NCBI GenBank assembly: GCA_035532535.1
Contig: DATKQT010000026.1
Location: 48,736 to 112,735 of the forward strand
Reading direction: 5' to 3'
Length of the DNA: 64,000 bases
Origin: Palsa-739 sp035532535
Lineage (GTDB): Bacteria > Actinomycetota > Thermoleophilia > Gaiellales > Gaiellaceae
Shown piece by piece: positions 47,397-55,823 of this stretch. Within the stretch, counting starts at the first letter, position 1. Each line of letters begins with the position of its first letter. The notes below the pieces were generated by a model, which saw only the letters and a list, made by a program, of their open reading frames with translations, did no database searches and was not told the DNA's origin. Made by a program: the position numbers and the translations under genes.

Positions 47397-49196
47397 TTAG
47401 ACGGCGTCCACGGGCCGGCCGGCGAGCGGCTCGAGCTCGAAGAGCACCTGTCCGAACTCGACCGGCTGCGCGTTCTCGACGCCGATCGAGCGTACGACGC
47501 CCTCGAGGTCGGCCTTCACCTCGTTCATGAGCTTCATCGCCTCGAGGATGCAGAGCGTCTGTCCGGGCGCGACAACGTCGCCGATCTCGACGAACGGCGG
47601 TGAGCCCGGCTGCGCGGCACGGTAGAAGGTGCCGACCATCGGCGACTCGACGCGGTGGTAGCCGTTCGACGGACGTGCCGTCGGCGTTGAAGGAACGTCG
47701 GGCAGCGCGAGCGGAGCATCCGAAGTCGGTGCGGGGTCGGGAGTCGAGCGCACCGACACGCGCATGCCCTCCTCTTCGATCGTGATCTCTCCGATGCCGG
47801 TCTCCTGCACGATGCGGACGACCTCGCGGATGCGCTCGGCGCGCGCCTTGTCCACGGAGGCGAGCTCGTCGCTCTCGCCGCTCGCGCGGCCGCGGATCCC
47901 GAGCAGGAGCCGCTCGGCGTCCTCGCCGAACAGGCCAAGGAGCAGGAGCTCTTCCTCGCTCGCAGCCATGCCCTCCGCGTTCTCGCGCACCTCGCTCAGA
48001 CCAGGGGCGACGTCCTCTTCGCTGTCGGGGTCGTTCGTGAGCTCGACGGCACGCACGAGCGCCGGGTCGATCGGGCCGGGCGGGACTCCGAAGCGGCCGG
48101 AGACGAGCGCGCGCAGCTCGTCGACGATGGTGAGGTAACGGCTCGCGGCCAGCACGTTCAGGAGCGCCTGCGAGGCGAGCACGCCGCCGATCGGCGCCGC
48201 GAGCGGAGGCCAGCCCACCTCGGCGCGGATGTGGTCGAGCTCCTCGAGCACTTCTTCGAGCCGGTCGCCGGCACCCTGTGCGCGCAACGTCGCGTCGAGG
48301 CCCGCGACGAGGCCGGCGGGGACGTCGTGCTGCGCAGCGCGGACTGCGACGCGCGGCGCGAGCGGCGCGACCGGCTCGTCGCCGATGTGCTCGTCGACGA
48401 GGTCCGACGCCTCCCACAGGCGGGCGACGTCGATGCCGGGGTCGAGCCCCATGCCGGCGAGCGCTTCCGCGAGCGCCTCCCCGGATACGCGGTGCAGTGA
48501 CAGCGCGAGCGGATAGATCGCGCACGCAATCAGTTGCGCCCCGGCCTCCGCAGCCTTGAGTGTTGCCGCGAGCGCGCTGCCGCCTGCGCCCTGGACGTAG
48601 ATGCCGATCGGCAGGCCGCTCGCGTCCGCGAGCGCGTGTACGAGGTCCTCCGCCTTGTGTGGCTGGAGCGAGCCGGTCGGGTCGTGCAGCAGCACGCGCA
48701 CCGCGCCGAGCTCCGGCAGCGCCTTCGCCCGCTCGATGAGGATGTCGATCTCGCCGGTCGGGCCAGGGCTGTAGACGAGGCCGGCCTCGAAGTCGCGATC
48801 GGCGGCGGCGATCGCCTCGGCGGCCTCGCGGAGGTTGGAGACGTCGTTGAGCGGGTCGTGCAGCCGGAAGACGTCGATGCCGTTCTCGGCGGCAGAGGCG
48901 ACGAAGCGGCGGGCAAAGTCGGCGTCGACCGGGCGCGACCCGACGAGGAACCGGCCGCGCAGCGCGAGCCCGAGCGGCGTTTTCACGCGCGCCTTCAGCG
49001 CGCGGATGCGCTCCCAGGGGCTCTCGATCCCGCGTTTGACGGCCGCGTCGAAGCAGCCGCCGCCCGAGACCTCGAGGTACGCGAACCCGGCCTTGTCGAG
49101 GATCTCGGCGAGCCGGAGCTGGTCGGCGACGGGCATCCGGCCGGCGAGCGGCTCCTGTCCGAGCAGGCGAATCGTCGTGTCGGCGAGGGTCGGCAC
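47397..49196 (-). CDS. Degenerate pyruvate-carboxyltransferase-like domain fused to biotin carrier (AccB-type)
   Basis: A 599-aa protein. Residues 5-435 follow transcarboxylase 5S/OadA along their whole length (PWERIRAL, ENGIDVFR, LRAQGAGDRLEEVLEEL, GWPPLAAPIGGVLASQALLNV). All metal ligands are changed: the RD of TTLRD is RL (L11), the carbamylated Lys of KDM is H171, and HxH is Y200-V-Q202. The C-terminus is AccB-like: IREVVRIVQETGIGEITIEE, a Pro-rich linker, and the biotinyl domain with EAMKLMNE (K555). So the biotin carrier looks active while the attached transferase should be dead. GTG at 49196 is 7 bases after TAAGGT. It is followed by accC. Confidence 0.88.
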   Translation of the reverse strand: MPTLADTTIRLLGQEPLAGRMPVADQLRLAEILDKAGFAYLEVSGGGCFDAAVKRGIESPWERIRALKARVKTPLGLALRGRFLVGSRPVDADFARRFVASAAENGIDVFRLHDPLNDVSNLREAAEAIAAADRDFEAGLVYSPGPTGEIDILIERAKALPELGAVRVLLHDPTGSLQPHKAEDLVHALADASGLPIGIYVQGAGGSALAATLKAAEAGAQLIACAIYPLALSLHRVSGEALAEALAGMGLDPGIDVARLWEASDLVDEHIGDEPVAPLAPRVAVRAAQHDVPAGLVAGLDATLRAQGAGDRLEEVLEELDHIRAEVGWPPLAAPIGGVLASQALLNVLAASRYLTIVDELRALVSGRFGVPPGPIDPALVRAVELTNDPDSEEDVAPGLSEVRENAEGMAASEEELLLLGLFGEDAERLLLGIRGRASGESDELASVDKARAERIREVVRIVQETGIGEITIEEEGMRVSVRSTPDPAPTSDAPLALPDVPSTPTARPSNGYHRVESPMVGTFYRAAQPGSPPFVEIGDVVAPGQTLCILEAMKLMNEVKADLEGVVRSIGVENAQPVEFGQVLFELEPLAGRPVDAV

Positions 49197-49228
49197 GTCG
49201 GGGACCTTATCGCGCGTTTATGTCCGCC

Positions 49229-49408
49229 CTAGCGCTTCAGCAGCGTTTCGCGTGCGCGATCCGCCCAGCCCCAGAAGAGCGAGAAGCCGAGCCAGACGCC
49301 GCCCCAGACCGCAAAGAAGACGAGAACGACCGCGCCGCCCCCGAGAAAGACACCGAAAACGATCCCCAGCCCGACATAGGCCAGCAGGAGCGCGGTGCGC
49401 CAGATCAC
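49229..49408 (-). CDS. Tiny two-helix membrane protein
   Basis: A 59-aa frame: MIWRTALLLAYVGLGIV, a Gly-rich turn, a second hydrophobic helix rich in Trp and Phe, then WADRARETLLKR. GTG at 49408 is 8 bases after TAGACT (49422-49417), the same promoter grammar as its neighbours. It fills the otherwise empty gap between efp and the carrier-fusion gene. No family is recognised. It could anchor or modulate an envelope complex. Confidence 0.6.
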   Translation of the reverse strand: MIWRTALLLAYVGLGIVFGVFLGGGAVVLVFFAVWGGVWLGFSLFWGWADRARETLLKR

Positions 49409-49419
49409 GATGGAAAAGT

Positions 49420-49986
49420 CTACGCCCGGCTGATGTAGCGCTTCTCGTGTGGATCGACCTTGAGGCGGTCGCCGACGTTCACGAACAGCGGCACCTGCAC
49501 GATCGCGCCGGTCTCGAGCGTCGCCGGCTTCGTCACGTTGGAGACGGTGTCGCCCTTCACGCCGGGCTCGGTCTCGACGACCGAGAGCTCGACCGACATG
49601 GGGAGCTGCACGGTCGAGGGCTTTCCGTCCACCACGAGCACCTGAACGGTCGCGTTCGGCTGCATGAACGGGAGCGCATCCTCGAGATCGGCGTGCGGCA
49701 CCGAAAACTGCTCGAAGCTTTCGCTGTCCATGAAGTGGACGTCGCCACCGTCGTCATACAGGTACTGCACGTTCTTCGTCTCCGTGTGCACCCGCGAGAA
49801 CTTCTCGCCGGCGCGAAACGTGCGGTCGACGACGGCACCGGAATCGAGAGCCTTCAACTTCGTGCGGACGAACGCGCCGCCCTTGCCCGGCTTCACGTGC
49901 TGGAATTCGACGATGCGCCACGGCGCGCCGTCCAGCTCGATGTGCATGCCGTTCTTGAATTGGTTCGTGTTGACCGTGTCCGCCAC
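49420..49986 (-). CDS. efp: Translation elongation factor P
   Basis: A 188-aa EF-P that rescues ribosomes stalled at polyproline. Domain I has the tip loop VKPGKGGAFVRT, with the usual Lys (K35). Two OB domains follow, ending VGDRLKVDPHEKRYISRA. No modification enzyme gene (EpmA/B, YmfI) is visible nearby. GTG at 49986 is 8 bases after TACCAT, so it can be transcribed separately from pepQ upstream. Confidence 0.95.
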   Translation of the reverse strand: MADTVNTNQFKNGMHIELDGAPWRIVEFQHVKPGKGGAFVRTKLKALDSGAVVDRTFRAGEKFSRVHTETKNVQYLYDDGGDVHFMDSESFEQFSVPHADLEDALPFMQPNATVQVLVVDGKPSTVQLPMSVELSVVETEPGVKGDTVSNVTKPATLETGAIVQVPLFVNVGDRLKVDPHEKRYISRA

Positions 49987-50007
49987 GGCGCCGGATGGTA
50001 GCTACGC

Positions 50008-51039
50008 CTATCCGACTTCGACGAGGTCCTTCCGGAACGCGGTCAGATTCTCGATGCCACGGTCGGTGACGACGACATCGTCCTCGATGCGGATGCCGAA
50101 CCGGCCGCCGAGATAGACCCCCGGCTCGACGGTGACGACGTTTCCGGGCGCGAGCACGTCGGTGGACTCCGTCGACAGGCGTGGATCCTCGTGGACGTCG
50201 AGGCCGAGGCCGTGGCCGAGGCCGTGGCCCATCGCGCCCTTGAAGTCGCTTGCGTCGATCACGTTGCGGGCCAGCGCGTCCGCTTCCACGCCCGAGATGC
50301 CGGAACGAATGCCGCCGAGCGCCGCATCCTGCGCTCGCTGCACGACGTCGTACGCTTCGCGTAGCTCCGCGTCGAGCGGCCCCGTCGCGAACGTCCGCGT
50401 GTAGTCGGACGTATACCCGTCGATCGAGCAGCCTGCGTCGACGACGACGAGCTCGCCCTTCCCGATCGTCCGGTCACCGGCGCGGCCGTGCGGCTGCGAG
50501 CCCGTCGGCCCGGAGCCGACGATGAACTCGGGCCAGACCGCCTCGGCCCCTTCCTCGTGGAAGATCTGGACGAGATCCCAGGCGACATCGCGCTCGCGAC
50601 GGCCGATGAACGGAACGTCGAGCAGTCGCTCGAATGCGGTGTCGGTAATCGTGCATGCGCGCCGGAGCGCATCGAGCTCGCGCTCGTCCTTCACCGCGCG
50701 CAGCGACTCGACGATCCCGCTCCGCGGAACGAGGTCGATGCCCCCTGCACGGAGCGTCTCGTACTGCGCGAACGGGAGCACGGTCTCGAAGCCGATGCGT
50801 CCCGACAGGGTCTCCGCCAGCTCGGCGACGAGCGCGCGTTTCGTCTGCACGGCCTCCACGCCCTCGACACCACGCGCTTCGTCGATGTAGCGAAAGTCGG
50901 TGAAGAGCCGCACGCGTTCGCGCTCCACGAGCAGCGCAGCGTTCGAGCTGTCGAAGCCGCAGAGGTACCGGATGTTCACGAGATTGGTGAGGAGGAGCGG
51001 CTCGTCGAGCAGCTCCCGGAGGCGGTCGATCCTGTTCAC
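50008..51039 (-). CDS. Xaa-Pro aminopeptidase/dipeptidase (M24)
   Basis: A 343-aa pita-bread metalloprotease. The N-terminal creatinase-like domain starts NRIDRLRELLDEPLLLTN. The M24 domain holds the metal ligands VVVDAGCSIDGYTSDYTRTF (Asp pair), GHGLGHGLGLDVHEDP (His), VTVEPGVYL (Glu) and GIRIEDDVVV (Glu). It removes residues before proline. This location before efp is common. GTG at 51039 overlaps the aroQ TGA. Confidence 0.93.
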   Translation of the reverse strand: MNRIDRLRELLDEPLLLTNLVNIRYLCGFDSSNAALLVERERVRLFTDFRYIDEARGVEGVEAVQTKRALVAELAETLSGRIGFETVLPFAQYETLRAGGIDLVPRSGIVESLRAVKDERELDALRRACTITDTAFERLLDVPFIGRRERDVAWDLVQIFHEEGAEAVWPEFIVGSGPTGSQPHGRAGDRTIGKGELVVVDAGCSIDGYTSDYTRTFATGPLDAELREAYDVVQRAQDAALGGIRSGISGVEADALARNVIDASDFKGAMGHGLGHGLGLDVHEDPRLSTESTDVLAPGNVVTVEPGVYLGGRFGIRIEDDVVVTDRGIENLTAFRKDLVEVG

Positions 51040-51464
51040 GCGTGCTCCTTTAGATATTGCATCGCCATCTTGTAGCCATCAGGGCCGTGCCCGGCAAAGC
51101 GGGTCGCGACCACGTCGGAGATGACCGACTTGCGCCGCCACTCCTCGCGCTCGTCGACGTTGGAGAGGTGCACCTCCACGACGGGGATCGTCAGCGGCTC
51201 GAGCGCATCGTGGATCGACCACGCGTAGTGCGTCCACGCGGCCGGGTTCACCACCATCCCGTCCGTGTTGTCGTACGCGTCGTGGCACCACTTGATGAAC
51301 TCCGCCTCGCTGTTCGTCTGCCGGCACTGCACCGTCAGCTCCATCTCACGCGCCCATTTGTAGATCCGGCTCTCCAGCTCGGCGATCGACAAGCCGCCGT
51401 ACACGTCCGGGTCGCGACGGCCGAGCATGTTCAGGTTGACGCCGTTCAAGACGATGATCCTCAC
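51036..51464 (-). CDS. aroQ: 3-dehydroquinate dehydratase, type II
   Basis: A 142-aa flavodoxin-like dehydratase, third step of the shikimate pathway. Signature segments are IIVLNGVNLNMLGRRDPDVYG (with the active-site Arg and Tyr), CRQTNSEAEFIKW, MVVNPAAWTHYAW and VEVHLSNVDEREEWR. GTG at 51464 overlaps the stop of the fused aroK-aroB gene (GTGA). Confidence 0.95.
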   Translation of the reverse strand: MRIIVLNGVNLNMLGRRDPDVYGGLSIAELESRIYKWAREMELTVQCRQTNSEAEFIKWCHDAYDNTDGMVVNPAAWTHYAWSIHDALEPLTIPVVEVHLSNVDEREEWRRKSVISDVVATRFAGHGPDGYKMAMQYLKEHA

Positions 51465-52849
51465 GCGATCAACCTATCCAGTTCACCGCGGACGTCCGCG
51501 GCCGGAACGTCCACGTCCCACCGGGGGCCGTCGTCGCCGAGGAGGACGAGTCGCAGGGCGCCCTTCTTGTCGCGCAGGAGCGCCTCCCATGCTCGCTCCC
51601 GGTCGACCCTGACGGGAGTCGGCTGGAGCATCTCCTTCACCTGACCGATGTCCCGTCCGGACAGGCGGAGCGCTGCGAGCAGGCCAAGCGCGACCGCGCG
51701 GCCGTGCGTCACGCCCTCGTAGCCGGCCGCCGCCTCGAGCGCGTGCGCGAACGTGTGGCCGAGGTTGAGCATCTTCCGCTCGCCATGGTCGAGCGGGTCG
51801 CGCAGGCAGACGGCGGCCTTGAAGGCCGCGCACCGGCGAACGAGCTCGTCGTCCGCGAGCTCCCACAACGGCTCGCCGGCGAGGAGGCCCGTCTTCACGA
51901 CCTCACTCATCCCTTCGCGCCGCTGCGCGTCCGGCAGCGTCTCCAGGAGCGCCGGGTCGATCACCGTCGATGCCGGCCAGTGGAACGCGCCGACGAGGTT
52001 CTTCCCCTGCGGCAGGTCGATGCCCGTCTTGCCGCCGATGGCGGCGTCCACCTGCGCCACGAGGCTCGTCGCCACGGGCACCCATGGGATGCCGCGCAAA
52101 TATGCAGCGGCTGCATATCCGGCGGCGTCGGTGGTGCAGCCGCCGCCGAGCGCGACGATCGTGCCGCGCCGGTCGAGCCGGAGCTCCTGCCACAGCCGGT
52201 CGACCGTCAGGAGCGTCTTCGCCTCTTCGCCCGACGGCAGCTCGTGCGTCTCTGCCAGGCGCGACCCGAGGGCGAGCTGCGCGTCCATGCCGTGGATGCC
52301 GGCGACGGTGGCGTCGGAGACGAGCGCGACCGGGTCGTCGCCGGGGATGAGCTCGCCGAGCTTCTGGAGGGCGCCGCGCTCGACGTGGACGCCTGCGAAT
52401 GCCAAGGCGACGTCATCCAGATCGCGAGCCACGATGTCGGCGACCTCCGCATAGAGCGGGCGCCGTTCGTCGTACAGGCGCCGGAACTCGGCCTCGTCCT
52501 GCGCGAGCGGGCGGTCGCTCCCTTGCACGCGCTCCCAGCAGGTGTCGACGTCGACGTCGAGCCAGACGACTGTCGCCTTCTCCTTCAGGAGCTCGCGGAC
52601 GCGCGGCGTCGTGACCGCACCGCCGCCGAGGTCCAGCACGCCGCCGTCCCGCGTTCGCAGGAGGTCTTCGACCATCTGTGCCTCGTGGCCGCGAAAAACA
52701 TCCTCGCCCTCGGCGAACAGTTCGGGAATCGACTTACTGGTGGTGTGCTCGATCGACCGGTCCACGCGTATGTGCGATACGCGCAGCGCCTCGACCGCTG
52801 TGGTCTTGCCCGCGCCCATGAAGCCGACGAGGGCGACGCGCTTCTTCAG
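51461..52849 (-). CDS. aroKB: Fused shikimate kinase / 3-dehydroquinate synthase (apparent CTG start)
   Basis: A 462-aa bifunctional protein. Residues 1-160 are shikimate kinase: KKRVALVGFMGAGKTT (P-loop), VDRSIEHTTSKSIPELFAEG, LDLGGGAVTTPRVRELL and GSDRPLAQ. Residues 165-462 are dehydroquinate synthase: ALGGGCTTDAAGYAAA, GKTGIDLPQGKNLVGAFHWP, EVVKTGLLAG and NLGHTFAHALE (zinc His). It covers pathway steps 2 and 5. CTG at 52849 makes a CTGA overlap with aroC, has GGAG eight bases upstream and gives the expected kinase N-terminus. GTG at 52876 is a longer alternative. Confidence 0.92.
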   Translation of the reverse strand: MKKRVALVGFMGAGKTTAVEALRVSHIRVDRSIEHTTSKSIPELFAEGEDVFRGHEAQMVEDLLRTRDGGVLDLGGGAVTTPRVRELLKEKATVVWLDVDVDTCWERVQGSDRPLAQDEAEFRRLYDERRPLYAEVADIVARDLDDVALAFAGVHVERGALQKLGELIPGDDPVALVSDATVAGIHGMDAQLALGSRLAETHELPSGEEAKTLLTVDRLWQELRLDRRGTIVALGGGCTTDAAGYAAAAYLRGIPWVPVATSLVAQVDAAIGGKTGIDLPQGKNLVGAFHWPASTVIDPALLETLPDAQRREGMSEVVKTGLLAGEPLWELADDELVRRCAAFKAAVCLRDPLDHGERKMLNLGHTFAHALEAAAGYEGVTHGRAVALGLLAALRLSGRDIGQVKEMLQPTPVRVDRERAWEALLRDKKGALRLVLLGDDGPRWDVDVPAADVRGELDRLIA

Positions 52850-53898
52850 CGGATCCGCTCCATGTACGCCTTCCACGCCGCGACGAAGTCGGCGAGCGCG
52901 TCGCCGCCGAACTTCTCGCGCGCGGCGCGCGCCAGCTCCCACGCGACTGCCGCCTCCGCGACGACGGCGAGCGCCTCGACGGCGGAGACGTCGCTCCGCT
53001 CGACGAGCGCATTCGCCGTCTCGCCTGTCTTCAGGTCGACGGATGCGAGCGGCTTCATGAGCGTCGGGAGCGGCTTCATCCCTGCGCGGACGACGATCTC
53101 CTCGCCGTTCGACATGCCGCCCTCGATGCCGCCGGCGCGATTCGACATGCGCCGACGGTCGGTCCCGATCTCGTCGTGCGCCTCGGAGCCGCGCAGCTCC
53201 GCGAGCGCGAAGCCGTCGCCGATCTCGACACCCTTCACCGCCTGGATCCCCATCAACGCGGCCGCGAGACGCGCGTCCAGCCGGTCCTCCTTGCGCGCAT
53301 ACGAGCCGAGCCCGGGCGGGACGCCGGTCGCGCGCACCTCGACGATGCCGCCGAGTGTGTCCTGATCCTTGCGCGCTGCGTCGATCGCCGCCTCGTCGAC
53401 GTCGGTCGAGCCACGCACTTCGATCCCGATCTGCTTCAGCAGCGCCTTCGCCACGGCGCCGGCGGCGACGTGCACGGCTGTGTGCCGCGCCGATGCGCGC
53501 TCGAGCGCGTCGCGCACGTCCGAGAGCCCGTACTTCTGCACGCCGGCGAGGTCGGCGTGGCCGGGACGCGGAAGCGTCACCTCCTTCGTGCCCTTGCCCT
53601 CCGGCTCGCCCTCCGGCGGCCAGGGGCTCATCCCCCAGGTCCAGTTCTTGTGGTCGCGGTTGCGGACGACGAGCGCGAGCGGTGTCCCGAGCGTACGGCC
53701 CTGGCGAAGGCCGGCGAGCACCTCGACCTCGTCCGTCTCGATCTGCTGGCGCGGCGAGCGGCCGTAGCCCTGCTGGCGGCGACGCAAGTCGGCGTCGATC
53801 GCCTCCTTGTCGAGGACGAGACCTGCGGGCAGGCCGGACACGATCGCGACGAGCGCGGGGCCGTGCGACTCCCCTGCCGATGCCAGCTCGAGGTTCAC
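52846..53898 (-). CDS. aroC: Chorismate synthase
   Basis: A 350-aa FMN-dependent enzyme, last shikimate step, converting EPSP to chorismate. It has ELASAGESHGPALVAIVSGLPAG at the N-terminus, RRQQGYGRSPRQQIE, and SARHTAVHVAAGAVAK. The third signature is SNRAGGIEGGMSNGE with RAGMKPLPT. GTG at 53898 overlaps the aroE stop (GTGA). The EPSP synthase gene aroA is not in this cluster. Confidence 0.95.
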   Translation of the reverse strand: MNLELASAGESHGPALVAIVSGLPAGLVLDKEAIDADLRRRQQGYGRSPRQQIETDEVEVLAGLRQGRTLGTPLALVVRNRDHKNWTWGMSPWPPEGEPEGKGTKEVTLPRPGHADLAGVQKYGLSDVRDALERASARHTAVHVAAGAVAKALLKQIGIEVRGSTDVDEAAIDAARKDQDTLGGIVEVRATGVPPGLGSYARKEDRLDARLAAALMGIQAVKGVEIGDGFALAELRGSEAHDEIGTDRRRMSNRAGGIEGGMSNGEEIVVRAGMKPLPTLMKPLASVDLKTGETANALVERSDVSAVEALAVVAEAAVAWELARAAREKFGGDALADFVAAWKAYMERIR

Positions 53899-54566
53899 TC
53901 GGGCAAGCCTAGAGCGCGCCGCATGACGGCAACGGGCGCGGGTATGCCGGTCCAGAGCTTGAACGAGGCCGCGCCCTGCGCGACGAGCACCTCGTAGCCG
54001 TCGAGCACGCGCGCGCCCGCGGCCGCCGCTGCCACCGCCGTCGCCGTGCGCGGATACGGAAGGTCGATGAGCGTCTGCCCGGGCCTGACCTCGGCGAGCA
54101 CCGCGTCACGCTCCGGCGTCGCGTGGATCACGAGGTCGGCGTCGCGCACCTCCGGAGGCCACTCGCCCTTGCGCGAGAAGACGCGCGCCTGCGGCAGCGC
54201 GTGCTTGAACGCGGCCGCCGCGCCTCCGTCTCCCAGAATGACCGGCTTGTAACAAGCCGTCACTTGCTCGAGGATGGCCGCGTCGGTGGAGAAGCCCTCC
54301 ATCCCGACGAGCGTGTTCACGGAGGCGAGCTCCGAGCCGATCAGCTGTGCGACCGCGGCCTTGTGCGGCGTCGTCACGTTTCCGCCCGCAAAGCCGAGCG
54401 CGGCGAGGCCGCGGACGGCGTCCTCCAGCTGCTCGGTCGGGACGTCGAGCGCGACGTACGCCCAGTCGAGCCCACGCTCGGCGAACGCAGCGTTCTGCAT
54501 TCGCGGCGAGAGGGAGTGCTCGACCGGGTGGCCGAGCAGCGCGACGAGCCTAGTAGCCGTAGAGAT
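53895..54566 (-). CDS. aroE: Shikimate dehydrogenase, start codon unresolved
   Basis: About 223 aa, NADP-dependent reduction of 3-dehydroshikimate. The substrate motif HSLSPRMQNAAF, GGNVTTPHKAAV with the catalytic Lys, SVNTLVG, and LGDGGAAAAFKHAL in the cofactor fold are present. The first ATG (54500) would delete the SLS shikimate-binding serines. Conserved sequence (TRLVALLGHPVEHSLSP) extends upstream to about 54555, but no ATG, GTG or TTG exists there. CTG at 54539 is too late for strand 1, and ATC at 54566 would fit. Unlike its operon partners it follows a TAG, not a TGA, stop. Confidence 0.85.
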   Translation of the reverse strand: MSTATRLVALLGHPVEHSLSPRMQNAAFAERGLDWAYVALDVPTEQLEDAVRGLAALGFAGGNVTTPHKAAVAQLIGSELASVNTLVGMEGFSTDAAILEQVTACYKPVILGDGGAAAAFKHALPQARVFSRKGEWPPEVRDADLVIHATPERDAVLAEVRPGQTLIDLPYPRTATAVAAAAAGARVLDGYEVLVAQGAASFKLWTGIPAPVAVMRRALGLPE

Positions 54567-55452
54567 GCTCGTGATTGACGAAGTCGTTGTAGTTGGACGT
54601 GAAGTAGTGGTGGCGGTGATCCGGCTTGCGCACGAAGTACAGGTAGTCGACGTGTGCAGGGTGCGCGGCCGCCTCGATGGAGGGTAATCCCGGGTTCGCG
54701 ATGGGCGTGGGCGGCAGGCCGAGGAACTTGCGCGAGTTGTACGGGTTGTTGCTGTCGAGGTCGGACTGCAGCAGCGGCTTCGTCCCCGGCACGTTCAGGC
54801 CGTAGCGGATCGTCGAGTCCATCCCGAGGGGCATGTGTACGTGCAGCCGGTTGTAGATGACCGCGGCCACGAGCTTGCGCTCGCTCGGGACGACCGCCTC
54901 GCGCTCGACGATCGACGCGATCTTCAGCACGTCGTACGGCGTCAGATTCTTCGAGCGCGCGTACGAGAGGTCGACCTTCGACCACTCGACGTGGAACGCC
55001 TGCAGCTGTGCGGCGACAAGTTGCTTCGACGTCGTGTTCGTCAGGAAGTCGTACAGCGCCGGGAACAGGAATCCCTCCAGCGGTAGCTTCCCCGCGCCGA
55101 AGCCGGCGACGTGTTGCGGCCGCGATGCCTTCAAGTACGTGCGCGCCGAGATCTTCGGATGCACGTGACGCTCGTTGAAGGCGATCTTCGCCACCGCCTG
55201 GACGCGCTCCGCCATCTGCGCTCGGGTGAACCCCTCCGGGAAGACGATCCTGAACGGCTTCGGCGGCGGCGTTGTGGCGATGGGCTGCTTCGCCCCGCCG
55301 CAGCCGGCAGCGACCAGCACGAACGCGACTGCGGCGAGCGTGAGCGGATAGACGGCGCGGAAGCCTGGCGGAGCAGACGGACGCGCGGGAAACCCGCGCG
55401 TCCTGGCGACGGCGTCGCAAGCGACGCCTAGCGCCGCGCTGAGCCGGACCAC
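54550..55452 (-). CDS. mltG: Endolytic murein transglycosylase MltG
   Basis: A 300-aa YceG/MltG protein that cuts nascent glycan strands at the membrane. The hydrophobic segment (about 35-51, ending VLVAAGCGG) could be a membrane anchor or a lipobox. The LysM-like region starts near 68 with FPEGFTRAQMAERV. The catalytic domain has LEGFLFPALYDF, the catalytic Glu in IASIVEREA, LGMDSTIRYGL and PIANPGLPSIEAA. GTG at 55452 lies 25 bp inside ruvX. The order ruvX-mltG-aroE is conserved in many Gram-positives. Confidence 0.92.
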   Translation of the reverse strand: MVRLSAALGVACDAVARTRGFPARPSAPPGFRAVYPLTLAAVAFVLVAAGCGGAKQPIATTPPPKPFRIVFPEGFTRAQMAERVQAVAKIAFNERHVHPKISARTYLKASRPQHVAGFGAGKLPLEGFLFPALYDFLTNTTSKQLVAAQLQAFHVEWSKVDLSYARSKNLTPYDVLKIASIVEREAVVPSERKLVAAVIYNRLHVHMPLGMDSTIRYGLNVPGTKPLLQSDLDSNNPYNSRKFLGLPPTPIANPGLPSIEAAAHPAHVDYLYFVRKPDHRHHYFTSNYNDFVNHEHLYGY

Positions 55453-55823
55453 TCGAGATAGCTGGAGAGGAGATGCGCCGCCGCGCGCGCGTCTTCCGGG
55501 GTCGACGAGGAGCTCTGCTCGGCCAGATCGGTCGTGAAGCGCTCGTCGAAGAGCACGACGGGAACGTCGACGGCTGCGCGCAGCGCCTTGGCGAACCGCT
55601 CGGCCGCGCGCGCCTGCTCTCCACGCTCACCGCGCAACGTCAACGGATGGCCGACGACCACCTCCTGCACTTCCTGCTCGCGGGCGAGCCGCACGACCTC
55701 GGCGAAACCGGCCTCGCCGCCGGCGCGCTCGACCACGCCGAGCGGGCGCGCGACCACGCCGGTCGGGTCGGACACCGCAACGCCGGTGCGCGCGGAGCCG
55801 AAGTCGAGCGCCATGACCTTCAC
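55428..55823 (-). CDS. ruvX: Putative pre-16S rRNA nuclease / Holliday junction resolvase (YqgF)
   Basis: A 131-aa RNase H-fold protein: VMALDFGSARTGVAVSDP with the first catalytic Asp, VVVGHPLTLRGERGEQ, and VVLFDERFTT with the acidic pair. The family matures 16S rRNA ends and has been called RuvX. GTG at 55823 overlaps the alaS TGA (GTGA). The usual alaS-ruvX-mltG order supports the call. Confidence 0.92.
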   Translation of the reverse strand: MKVMALDFGSARTGVAVSDPTGVVARPLGVVERAGGEAGFAEVVRLAREQEVQEVVVGHPLTLRGERGEQARAAERFAKALRAAVDVPVVLFDERFTTDLAEQSSSSTPEDARAAAHLLSSYLEWSGSARR

